This document shows positions 8,983 through 16,822 of a DNA stretch of 64,000 nucleotides, in pieces. The translations under genes and the position numbers were made by a program. Every line of letters starts with the position of its first letter. The stretch's first letter is position 1. Origin of the DNA: Defluviitaleaceae bacterium (lineage in GTDB: Bacteria; Bacillota; Clostridia; Lachnospirales; WQUN01); contig WQZS01000001.1 in the NCBI GenBank assembly GCA_009780585.1, forward strand, positions 270,705 to 334,704. Reading direction: 5' to 3'. The notes under the pieces were generated by a model. It made no database searches and was not told where the DNA came from. It was given only the letters and a program-made list of their open reading frames with translations.

Positions 8983-9183
8983 TTATAAAAGGTTGGCCAA
9001 CCGAGTCCGCAGTTGTATACATTATTGGGTACCCCCTGCAAAAATCGCATCGTACCAAGCCTCATGAAAAACAACCGCATAAACGAAGGAAGGGCACGCG
9101 GCAGCCGTAATGAGCTCCGGCCTCCCCGTTCTTTCCGTACCTAACCACAAACCTCGCGCGGGTTGTTTCCGCGCGGGGTTTTT
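8983..9183 (+). ncRNA. Candidate structured RNA with its own promoter and terminator
   Basis: The 285-bp gap holds no convincing ORF but has RNA-gene architecture. A possible -10 box (TATAAA, near 8983) is followed by the palindrome GGTTGGCCAACC (8990-9001) and about 190 bases containing further potential pairing (TTGGGTAC near 9025 with GTACCTAA near 9137; GGAAGGGCACG near 9088 with the CCCGTTCTTTCC region near 9125). It ends in a strong terminator (arms 9150-9161 and 9169-9180, then Ts). No family (6S, SRP, tmRNA) could be recognised, and the transcript is unproven. Confidence 0.4.
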
Positions 9184-9184
9184 A
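9150..9184 (+). terminator. Strong intrinsic terminator
   Basis: Arms AACCTCGCGCGG and CCGCGCGGGGTT pair over 12 bp with one G-U pair and are followed by a T run. No plus-strand protein gene precedes it, which is the main reason to suspect a non-coding transcript here. Confidence 0.75.
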
Positions 9185-9228
9185 ATTTAATATTACGACG
9201 CCATATCCAAATAATCCACGCGTTTTGT

Positions 9229-9411
9229 TTAAAAAGATAACTGGATTGCCCCCGTATAATTGCAATTTAGTTCAAACATTTCGGGTGCTGCCATTCGCAC
9301 CCTTTCAATTAACGTTATTCTTACTTCATTTGTATTAGGAAAAACGATGGGGGCTTCGGTATTAGTGAAAGGTTCCCACTTATCAAGGGGAAAGATCCCA
9401 CTCAACACCAT
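9229..9411 (-). CDS. Small ORF at the FecR gene end, possible frameshifted tail
   Basis: A 60-codon reading frame overlaps the last 29 bases of the FecR gene in another frame. Its product (KWEPFTNTEAP, VFPNTNEVRI, CNYTGAIQLSF) reads like an ordinary beta-rich secreted segment rather than random sequence. The FecR stop follows a CTTTCCCC run, where slippage would join the two frames. It could be a lost C-terminus of the FecR protein, a programmed shift, or chance. Confidence 0.3.
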   Translation of the reverse strand: MVLSGIFPLDKWEPFTNTEAPIVFPNTNEVRITLIERVRMAAPEMFELNCNYTGAIQLSF

Positions 9412-10909
9412 TCCATATAAATTTACCGCTTATAGGAAGTCCGGTTCCTAAATTGGGGTCGCTTATATTTAATGCTTCAATTGTTGCACCTGTCGTCATA
9501 CCTGTAAATTGCGCACCGGAAATACCATGTATTGTTGTAAGCCCTGTTATCAATATAATTCCACCTATTTCCGTGGGAGTGGGATTCATCCCAAACAAGG
9601 AGCCGTTATTTAAATGTATCGTTCCGTTATTAAACACCACGCTATCTTCGGTAATTCTTAATGATCCTTGTATAATCATAGTTGCGTTATTTTCTATTGT
9701 TATCATTGCACCATACATAATAAGTTCCGAATCCGATAGCATCGTCATCGTTGCATCCCGTATAATAAGTTCCGAACCCGATAGCATCGTCATCGTCATA
9801 TCACTTCCTAAGGTAATTTCATCATCTTCTAACATAATTTCGATATCTTCAAAAATCACAATCGGTAACTTTTGGTCTAAATGAAATGCATCCATAAATT
9901 GTTCGGGATATTCTACATTAAATTCTGTCGGCACGCTTGGCGGGGTCGCCGAGGGTGAGGGTGACGGCGATGGCTCTGGTGTACCATTCGGCGGTGTAGT
10001 ATCGCTACCATTTCCCGAACCGTTCGATGAATCATTCGTCGGCTCGGGTGTCGGTTCCGGTGTAGGCGTGGGTTCGGGTGTAGGCGACGGTTCTGGTTCT
10101 TCTTCGTCTCCCTCTTCCCCGTCCCCTTCTTCTTCCTCGTCCTCATCTCCGTCCAACGATCTTTCAAGGTTATCCAATGCTTCCTGCCGTTCTTGTTCCA
10201 ATTGTTCCGCTTCTTCTTCCAATTCTTCGATCAAGTCATTGATGATTTCGATGTCGTCTTCCGCAATAATGCCGATTTCAACCAGCATTTCGATGTTGTC
10301 GCGGATGATTTCCAGCGTAAAAAGGTCGAGTTGGTTGAGTTGGAGCGGTTGTACTTCGGTCGATTCTTCGCTGTCCGATGTACGGGGGGATACGGTCATC
10401 ACATTGCCCGCGTACAATGTGTAGTCGCCGTCGGGGGTTTGACATTCGAGTATGCCCTCCAGCAGGGCTACGCGCAGTTCCCCCTCGACGAATACCATCG
10501 TAAAGAGCGTGCCGCGTACGCCCATGACGGAGTTGCCCGCACGCACGCGGGTATTCCTGCCCGCGGCTTGGGGCGCGGCGTTGACGCTGACGGAACCCGT
10601 AACGATCGTGATCTCCATGTTGTTGCCCGCACGGCTGATATCGACGGTGGTAGATTCCCCGATGGTGATTTTGGAGTTGTCATCCAGCAATAAAACGGCG
10701 GAGGAGCCGACACCCGTTGAAAGGGTATTGCCCACGGCAAGGCGTGTCCCCGCCGTGGCGGCGAAGGTCCTGGCCGTGCCGCGGGTCATGTTGACCGTGC
10801 CGCTTATGCTTTCGATAACGATCGTGCGCGAAACCGTGGCGTAAATCGTAATCGCGAAGAATAACGACGCACTAATGGCAAACATGGCGATGGCGATATA
10901 TTTTTTCAT
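9383..10909 (-). CDS. Secreted FecR-domain protein with coiled coil and beta-repeats
   Basis: A 508-residue exported protein. It has an N-terminal signal or anchor helix (residues 1-25), a FecR domain (about 35-150; GTVNMTRG, NTLSTGVGSSAVL, GNSVMGVRGT), a helical acidic segment (about 195-265), a Pro/Thr/Glu-rich linker (about 265-330) and a C-terminal region rich in Ile, Leu and Thr with a 15-residue repeat (SGSELI/SDSELI). FecR domains in Gram-positives are thought to be extracytoplasmic sensors or scaffolds. It begins 3 bp after the NHL-repeat gene and is near the CHASE2 cyclase operon, a pairing seen in other bacteria. The ligand is unknown. Confidence 0.8.
   Translation of the reverse strand: MKKYIAIAMFAISASLFFAITIYATVSRTIVIESISGTVNMTRGTARTFAATAGTRLAVGNTLSTGVGSSAVLLLDDNSKITIGESTTVDISRAGNNMEITIVTGSVSVNAAPQAAGRNTRVRAGNSVMGVRGTLFTMVFVEGELRVALLEGILECQTPDGDYTLYAGNVMTVSPRTSDSEESTEVQPLQLNQLDLFTLEIIRDNIEMLVEIGIIAEDDIEIINDLIEELEEEAEQLEQERQEALDNLERSLDGDEDEEEEGDGEEGDEEEPEPSPTPEPTPTPEPTPEPTNDSSNGSGNGSDTTPPNGTPEPSPSPSPSATPPSVPTEFNVEYPEQFMDAFHLDQKLPIVIFEDIEIMLEDDEITLGSDMTMTMLSGSELIIRDATMTMLSDSELIMYGAMITIENNATMIIQGSLRITEDSVVFNNGTIHLNNGSLFGMNPTPTEIGGIILITGLTTIHGISGAQFTGMTTGATIEALNISDPNLGTGLPISGKFIWNGVEWDLSP
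9717..9796. repeat. Tandem 45-bp repeat inside the FecR gene
   Basis: Two 45-bp units, beginning ATAATAAG at 9717 and 9762, are nearly identical over about 34 bases and encode a 15-residue protein repeat. They look like a recent in-frame duplication in the C-terminal beta-rich region. Confidence 0.8.
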
Positions 10910-10912
10910 GAT

Positions 10913-12253
10913 TTACCCCCCAATGACCTCAATAATTTGGATCGTGTGGTTTAACGAATCCGCTACATACAAAAGCCCTTCATGATACGCGACGGCCAAC
11001 GGTTGGTTGAACGCGTCCGGTTCGCCGTTGCCCGCCAATGTATGCACGATGCCGCCGTACATCATACGTACGGCATGGTTGCCCGCGTCGGCGATGAATA
11101 AAATCCCGTCATGGTAGAAAATCCCGCGCGGAAAATTGAACTGCGCGGTATCCGCCGGGCCATCGGCGAAGCCGCCCTGCCGATAATCCCCGTCGTGTTC
11201 GGTGATAAATCCGGCAACGGTTGTTACATAACCGCCGGATATCTTGCGTATTACTTGGTTGCCCGTATCGGCGATAAAGATGTCGCCGTCGGGAGTGACG
11301 GCGATACCCGTAGGTTCGAGGAATAATGCTTGGTCCGCTTCGCCGTCACGGTAGCCGTGTTCGCCGGGGATGCCCGCGAGGGTCAGCATTTCGCCGTCGG
11401 GGGTAAGCAGTCGGACGGCGTGGTTTAGCGTATCGGTGATGAGTATGTTGCCGTCCGCGTCAAGGGCGATGCCCGTCGGATGGTTAAACTCCGCGTCCCC
11501 CGCTATCGTCGTTACGGTACCGCCGCTGATTTTACGGATGGCGTTGTTGCCGCTGTCCGCAATTAAAAGGCCGCCGTCGGGGGTAATAACACCCGCCGAA
11601 GGGCGGCCGAAGAGCGCGTTTTCAATTGTCCCATCCCTATGGAAGGCGGCGGTAAAACCGAAGTCGTCACGTATACCCGAGCCTGTGACGAGTGTTTCCG
11701 CTTGCCCGCCGCGGATGGTTCGGATACTTGCGTTAAAGGTGTCGAAAACGATTAGGCTTCCGTCATTGTCGATGACCAAACCCGAAGGGATAGCGAAGCG
11801 GGCTTCGTTTGCGTCGCCGTCCGCGTGACCGATAATGCCCGTGCCGAATCGGGTAATATCGCCCGCGGACGGAAACAGGTCAATTGGGTACGTAATGATC
11901 GGTTGCGTTTCGGTCGGGAGGTTCGACAGGTAATCCAAATGCCTTTTATCGATGAGGCTGATTTCATGGTAGGTGATGACCCTGTCGGGTGCTAACATGC
12001 CGCCGCCTACGCCAAACACGATGTTGATTTCGGCTGCCCATTGGATGGCTGGAAAATGGGGGTCGTCAACCGGAACATCCAAAAACCGTTGGTTTTCGTC
12101 AAGCGGCGGGGGGCTTCCCATATCCAGCCACAAGGCATGGATATATTCGGCGCGGGTCATGCTTGGGGCTGTATTCTCATTTGCGCTTGTGTATACGGTA
12201 ACGGCGAACAACGACGCAAAAAATAATAAAAACAAAAATCTACTTTTACGCAT
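10913..12253 (-). CDS. Secreted protein with SLH-like domain and NHL beta-propeller
   Basis: A 446-residue exported protein. It has a signal peptide (residues 1-24), one S-layer-homology-like domain (about 30-95; FLDVPVDDPHF, IQWAAEINIVFGVGGG) and then about six NHL-type repeats (about 125-446; IPSGLVIDNDGSLIV, PTGIAVTPDGDIFIADTGN, VADSLNHTIQ) that should form a beta-propeller. The SLH part may bind the cell wall and the propeller may bind a ligand or partner protein. It precedes the FecR gene by 3 bp, so the two are co-expressed and probably act together at the cell surface. Confidence 0.82.
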   Translation of the reverse strand: MRKSRFLFLLFFASLFAVTVYTSANENTAPSMTRAEYIHALWLDMGSPPPLDENQRFLDVPVDDPHFPAIQWAAEINIVFGVGGGMLAPDRVITYHEISLIDKRHLDYLSNLPTETQPIITYPIDLFPSAGDITRFGTGIIGHADGDANEARFAIPSGLVIDNDGSLIVFDTFNASIRTIRGGQAETLVTGSGIRDDFGFTAAFHRDGTIENALFGRPSAGVITPDGGLLIADSGNNAIRKISGGTVTTIAGDAEFNHPTGIALDADGNILITDTLNHAVRLLTPDGEMLTLAGIPGEHGYRDGEADQALFLEPTGIAVTPDGDIFIADTGNQVIRKISGGYVTTVAGFITEHDGDYRQGGFADGPADTAQFNFPRGIFYHDGILFIADAGNHAVRMMYGGIVHTLAGNGEPDAFNQPLAVAYHEGLLYVADSLNHTIQIIEVIGG

Positions 12254-12300
12254 ATTTTACTCTCCTACGATTTCTTCACGTTATTATATTTATTATACAC

Positions 12301-12336
12301 AAAAAAAGCCCCTCTACAACAAAGATCGGGGCTTTT
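12301..12336 (-). terminator. Terminator of the GH94 gene
   Basis: On the minus strand AAAAGCCCC and GGGGCTTTTTTT pair around a loop of about 18 bases and end in a T run, 23 bp after the GH94 stop codon. Confidence 0.8.
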
Positions 12337-12358
12337 GAAGCGTTCCGTTCATTACATT

Positions 12359-14797
12359 TTATCCCATAATGATAATAATTTCATGTTCCTTGCCGCTTTC
12401 CAGTATCGGCAGCAGCGTGCCTTCGATTTTGCTTCCGTTCATCGTAATTTCCTTTACGCCTTTTTCCGCGCCGCTTGGGTTTTCCACGGTGATGTTATAC
12501 CGTGCGCCGCGGAACACGCGTGAAACGTTGAAGCCCTTCATGTCGGCGGGGATGCACGGGTCCACGCGCAAGCCGTCATGCTCGGGGCGGATACCTAAGA
12601 TATATTGCGTAATGGACACATACGTCCACGCCGCCGTACCCGTGAGCCAGGAATTTTTGCCTTCGCCGTGGCGCACCGCGTCCTTGCCCGCGATCATTTG
12701 GCAATAGACATAAGGCTCCATACGGCGCAGTTGGCTGTCGTCCTCGCGGTAGGCAGGGCAGATTTTTTTGTACGTATCAAAGGCGCGGGTGCCGCGTCCC
12801 AGCATCGTTTCGGCGATCGTCACCCACGGGTTGTTGTGACAGAAGATACCCGCGTTTTCTTTATACCCCGGCGGGTAGGAGGAAATTTCGCCCAATTCGA
12901 GGTGGTACTCCTCGTACGCGGGCTGTTGGAGTACGATGCCGTAGGGCGTGTCGAGGTGCTTTTCCACGGCTTGCATCGCTTGCAGGGCACGCCCGTCTTC
13001 CAAACCGATCCCCGCCATTACCGCGAAGCCGTTGGATTCGATGAATATTTTGCCGTGTTCACATTCGTTTGAGCCGATTTTCTTGCCGTAGGCGTCGTAC
13101 GCGCGGATGAACCATTCGCCGTCCCAGCCGTGCTTGCCGACGGTTTCGATCATATCAGCCACGGCTTTGTCGGCGCGTTCCGCTTCCTCCGTACGGCCCG
13201 TGCGGCGGCAAAGTTCCGCGTATTCCGGCCCGGCGAAAGCGAAGATCGCCGCGATCAGCACCGATTCCGCTACACCGCTTTCATAGTTGGCCGTCGTTTG
13301 GAAGGATTCGCCCGGTGTCTTGGAAAAACAGTTGAGGTTAAGGCAATCGTTCCAATCGGCGCGGCCGATGAGGGGTAACCCGTTGGGGCCTTTGTTTTCC
13401 AGCGGATGGTTGAAGGATTTTTGCAAGTGGACGAACAATGTATCCGCCAGCTTTTCGTCGTTGTCAAACGGCACTTTTTCGTCGAGGATGCCGTAATCGC
13501 CCGTTTCCTTTATATAAGCCGCCACGCCCAGGATCAGCCACAGCGGGTCGTCGTTAAAGCCGGAGCCGATTTCGTTGTTACCGCGCTTGGTAAGGGGTTG
13601 GTATTGGTGGTACGCGCTGCCGTCGGGGAACTGCGTCGCCGCGATGTCGAGGATACGCGCCCGCGCCCGTTCGGGTACGAGATGCACGAAGCCCAGCAAA
13701 TCCTGGTTGGAATCGCGGAAGCCCATACCCCGCCCGATGCCCGATTCAAAATACGACGCGCTGCGCGACATATTAAAGGTAACCATGCATTGGTATTGGT
13801 TCCATACGCCCGCCATCCGCGCCATCTTCTTGTCCTCCGCTTCCACGGTGAACTTGCCGAGTAGGTTGGTCCAGTAAGCGCACAGCGTTTCGAGGGCTGC
13901 GTCCACTTTTTCCGACGTATCGTATTTGGCAAGCAACGTATCGGCGGGTTTTTTATTGATGACGTGTTGCTTTTCCCATTTATCGTCCTCGGGGTTTTCG
14001 CAATAACCCAGCACGAATACGTAATCCTTTGATTCGCCGGGGGCCAATTCAACCTGCAAGTGGTGCGAACCGATGGGTGCCCAGCCATGCGCGACGGAAT
14101 TCTTCGATTTGCCCGTGGAAGGCAGTATGTGCGGGGAACCGAAGCCGTTGTACAAGCCCAGGAACGTTTCCCGGTCGGTATCGAAGCCCGCGATTTCGGC
14201 GTTGACCGCCCACACGGCGTAATGGTTGCGGCGTTCGCGGTATTCGGTCTTGTGGTAAATGCGCGAACCGTGGATTTCGACTTCGCCGATGGAAAAATTC
14301 CGTTGGAAGTTGGTCATGTCGTCGTGGGCGTTCCACAGGCAAAACTCGACGAAGGAAAACATGTTCACCTTTTTCGCTTCGGCGGATTCGTTCTTCAATG
14401 TAACTTTATGGATTTCGCAGGTGTCGCCCATCGGCACGAAGGATAATTGCGAAAAAGCCAAGCCGTTACGCGCCGAGCTGATCTTCGAATACCCCAGCCC
14501 GTGGCGGCATTCGTAGCGGTCGAGCTTCGACTGCATGGGCATCCACGCGGGGGTCCATAAATCGTCCCCGTCCTTTAAGTAAAAATAACGCCCGCCCGCG
14601 TCGGCGGGGGCGTTGTTATAGCGGTAGCGGGTCAGGCGCAGCATACGCGCGTCCCGATAAAAGCAATACCCGCCGGAAGTGTTGGAAAAGAGCCCGTAAA
14701 AATCCTCGCATCCCAAATAATTGATCCACGGGTAGGGCGTGTCGGGTCGGGTGATGACGTATTCGCGGTTAAAATCGTCGAAATAACCGTAAGACAT
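12359..14797 (-). CDS. GH94 cellobiose phosphorylase-type enzyme
   Basis: An 812-residue cytoplasmic glycoside phosphorylase, matching the usual length of cellobiose phosphorylases. The N-terminal beta-sandwich opens with [16 protein letters not shown] and [10 protein letters not shown]. The (alpha/alpha)6 domain carries the general-acid aspartate in [10 protein letters not shown], and LTGTAAW and HNNPWV are also present. Such enzymes convert cellobiose plus phosphate to glucose 1-phosphate and glucose, which saves ATP. Cellodextrins or a mixed-linkage disaccharide are alternatives. The gene is divergent from the GH10 xylanase gene, and both promoters share a dyad. Confidence 0.9.
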   Translation of the reverse strand: MSYGYFDDFNREYVITRPDTPYPWINYLGCEDFYGLFSNTSGGYCFYRDARMLRLTRYRYNNAPADAGGRYFYLKDGDDLWTPAWMPMQSKLDRYECRHGLGYSKISSARNGLAFSQLSFVPMGDTCEIHKVTLKNESAEAKKVNMFSFVEFCLWNAHDDMTNFQRNFSIGEVEIHGSRIYHKTEYRERRNHYAVWAVNAEIAGFDTDRETFLGLYNGFGSPHILPSTGKSKNSVAHGWAPIGSHHLQVELAPGESKDYVFVLGYCENPEDDKWEKQHVINKKPADTLLAKYDTSEKVDAALETLCAYWTNLLGKFTVEAEDKKMARMAGVWNQYQCMVTFNMSRSASYFESGIGRGMGFRDSNQDLLGFVHLVPERARARILDIAATQFPDGSAYHQYQPLTKRGNNEIGSGFNDDPLWLILGVAAYIKETGDYGILDEKVPFDNDEKLADTLFVHLQKSFNHPLENKGPNGLPLIGRADWNDCLNLNCFSKTPGESFQTTANYESGVAESVLIAAIFAFAGPEYAELCRRTGRTEEAERADKAVADMIETVGKHGWDGEWFIRAYDAYGKKIGSNECEHGKIFIESNGFAVMAGIGLEDGRALQAMQAVEKHLDTPYGIVLQQPAYEEYHLELGEISSYPPGYKENAGIFCHNNPWVTIAETMLGRGTRAFDTYKKICPAYREDDSQLRRMEPYVYCQMIAGKDAVRHGEGKNSWLTGTAAWTYVSITQYILGIRPEHDGLRVDPCIPADMKGFNVSRVFRGARYNITVENPSGAEKGVKEITMNGSKIEGTLLPILESGKEHEIIIIMG

Positions 14798-14831
14798 GGC
14801 TTGACCTCCTGTTTAATGGTAATTTTATATG

Positions 14832-14866
14832 AAAACAATTATATGTTTTGTGGTAAAATTGTGCAA
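14832..14866. promoter_or_regulatory. Divergent promoter region with AAAACA/TGTTTT dyad
   Basis: On the minus strand TTGCAC (14866-14861) and TATAAT (14843-14838) are 17 bp apart and face the GH94 gene. On the plus strand TAAAAT (14854-14859) is a possible -10 for the xylanase gene. The inverted repeat AAAACA-N6-TGTTTT (14832-14849) covers the minus-strand -10 and could be an operator controlling both genes. Confidence 0.5.
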
Positions 14867-14890
14867 GAAATTAAACGAGGAGGTACGTCC

Positions 14891-16060
14891 ATGACCCATC
14901 GCCAAGCGGCAACCGTTTTGCGTCTCCCCGATCACCCCAATACAAGCGTCACCATAAAGCAATCAAAGCACAAATTCCTGTTCGGCTGCGCGGAATTTTC
15001 AGTCCTGCCCTACGTTAGCGGGGAAATGAAGCCCGATACCGCCGCCGCCGCGGAAAAACGCTACAGCCACATGGCGGAAATCTTTAACCAAGTCACCCTT
15101 CCCTTCTATTGGGGCAGGTACGAACCAAAACGCGGCGAGCCCGACTTCGCGCGGACGCAAAAAGCCGCCAAATGGCTGGCGCAACGCGGCATCACCCTCA
15201 AAGGGCATCCGCTGTGCTGGCATACCGTGTGCGCTGATTGGCTGATGGACTTGACCAACGATGAAATCTACGACACGCAAATGGCACGCGTAACAAGGGA
15301 TATAGTCGCTTTCCGCGGGCTGATCGACGCATGGGACGTGATCAACGAAGCGGTGATCATGCCCATCTTCGACAAATACGACAACGGCGTCACGCGCATT
15401 TGCAAGGAACACGGGCGGTTTAAGCTGATCAAAGATTTGTTCAAAACCGCGCGCGAAGCGAACCCGAACGCGACGCTGTTGATCAACGACTTCGATATGT
15501 CTGAATCCTACGACATCCTCGTGGAAGGATTGCTGGAAGCGGGTGTAAAAATCGACGCCATCGGCTTGCAGTCGCACATGCACCAAGGCTGTTGGCCGAA
15601 GGAAAAATTATTAGAAGTGTTGGACCGCTTTTCACGGTTTAAGCTGCCGCTGCACTTTACCGAGATTTCGCTGGTTTCGGGCGAAATCATGCCCAAGGAA
15701 ATCATGGACCTTAACGACCACAAGGTGGACAAATGGCCCTCCACGCCCGAAGGAGAGGCACGCCAAGCACGCGAAATCAAATGGTTCTACGAAACGCTCT
15801 ACGCCCATCCTTTGGTGGAAGCCGTCACCTATTGGTCGTTTATGGACGGCTTATGGCTCAACGCGCCTTCGGGTTTGTTAAGCCTGTCGAGCGACCCCAA
15901 ACCCGCGTACGATGTACTCCGCCGATTGATCAAGGAAGACTGGTGGACACCCGAGCAAAAGCTGACCACGGACGAAAACGGCAAGGTATCCGTCACCGGC
16001 ACAAAGGGCGAATACATCGCGTACCGCGGCGATGACGAAATACGCTTTACCATCGGTTAA
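14891..16060 (+). CDS. GH10 endo-beta-1,4-xylanase, apparently intracellular
   Basis: A 389-residue TIM-barrel xylanase. The acid/base is Glu153 (DVINEAV) and the nucleophile is Glu258 (LHFTEISL); YWGRYEP, KGHPLCWH and INDFDMS are GH10 landmarks. No signal peptide or carbohydrate-binding module is present, so it probably cleaves xylo-oligosaccharides taken up by the cell. The ATG at 14891 is chosen because GGAGG lies 8 bases upstream, while an earlier in-frame start lacks a site. The KDPG aldolase gene follows on the same strand 51 bp later. Confidence 0.9.
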   Translation: MTHRQAATVLRLPDHPNTSVTIKQSKHKFLFGCAEFSVLPYVSGEMKPDTAAAAEKRYSHMAEIFNQVTLPFYWGRYEPKRGEPDFARTQKAAKWLAQRGITLKGHPLCWHTVCADWLMDLTNDEIYDTQMARVTRDIVAFRGLIDAWDVINEAVIMPIFDKYDNGVTRICKEHGRFKLIKDLFKTAREANPNATLLINDFDMSESYDILVEGLLEAGVKIDAIGLQSHMHQGCWPKEKLLEVLDRFSRFKLPLHFTEISLVSGEIMPKEIMDLNDHKVDKWPSTPEGEARQAREIKWFYETLYAHPLVEAVTYWSFMDGLWLNAPSGLLSLSSDPKPAYDVLRRLIKEDWWTPEQKLTTDENGKVSVTGTKGEYIAYRGDDEIRFTIG

Positions 16061-16111
16061 CTTCGTCTCAATTTGAGACAAAGTCATACAATAAAAAAGG
16101 AGATAATAAAC

Positions 16112-16729
16112 ATGGACGGAATCTTTGAAAAGCTCACCCAATTAAAAATCGTACCCGTCATTACGCTACACGACGCGTCGAAGGCCGTACCCCTGGCCCA
16201 AGCCTTGATCGACGGGGGCTTACCCTGCGCCGAGGTCACCTTCCGCACCGCCGCCGCCGCCGAGGGGATCAAGAACATGTCCGCCGCTTTTCCCGATTTG
16301 GTTTTGGGCGCGGGTACGGTATTGACCCCCGCCCAGGCCGACGCGGCCGTGGCCGCCGGGGCGAAATACATCGTGGCCCCCGGCCTTAACCCCGACGTGG
16401 TGCGCCATTGCCAAAAGATCGGCGTCCCCGTACTCCCCGGCGTTATGACCCCTTCGGAAATCGAATTGGGGCTGTCGCTGGGCCTTACGCATTTGAAATT
16501 CTTCCCCGCGGAAACCGCCGGCGGCGTTCCCATGCTCCGCGCGCTCTCCGCGCCGTACGGAGCGGTGCGCTTCCTGCCGACGGGTGGTATCAACAAAGCC
16601 AACCTGCAGGATTACCTTTCCTTAAAGTCCGTCTTCGCCTGCGGGGGCAGTTGGATGGTAAAGGATGATTTGATCGCGGATAACCGATTCGACGAAATAA
16701 CGCGCCTCACGCGCGAGGCTTATATGTAA
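16112..16729 (+). CDS. KDPG/KHG aldolase
   Basis: A 205-residue bifunctional-type 4-hydroxy-2-oxoglutarate / 2-dehydro-3-deoxy-phosphogluconate aldolase, which splits KDPG into pyruvate and glyceraldehyde 3-phosphate at the end of hexuronate breakdown. The Schiff-base lysine is Lys129 in LKFFPAE; AEVTFRT, GAGTVLT and FLPTGGI are family motifs. AAGGAGA precedes the ATG at 16112. Its place after the xylanase suggests use of glucuronic acid side chains of xylan; that is inference, since no uronate isomerase or KDG kinase gene is in the window. Confidence 0.9.
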   Translation: MDGIFEKLTQLKIVPVITLHDASKAVPLAQALIDGGLPCAEVTFRTAAAAEGIKNMSAAFPDLVLGAGTVLTPAQADAAVAAGAKYIVAPGLNPDVVRHCQKIGVPVLPGVMTPSEIELGLSLGLTHLKFFPAETAGGVPMLRALSAPYGAVRFLPTGGINKANLQDYLSLKSVFACGGSWMVKDDLIADNRFDEITRLTREAYM

Positions 16730-16822
16730 AACTGTCACCCTTTCCCGCATACCCCATAAAATGATACGAGCAATAAATCGAGCGGAATCGCATGGCGATT
16801 ATGCGAAATATGGAGGTATGGC

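Noticed and set aside
8983..9183. 6S RNA, SRP RNA or tmRNA at the gap after the hydrolase gene
   Set aside because: GAAGGAAG and GCAGCC are present but not at SRP spacing; no tRNA-like end or tag ORF is seen; the 6S central bubble could not be drawn convincingly.
10068..10424. Serine-rich plus-strand reading frame
   Set aside because: It is the antisense of the acidic and Pro-rich coding repeats of the FecR gene; its low complexity comes from those repeats.
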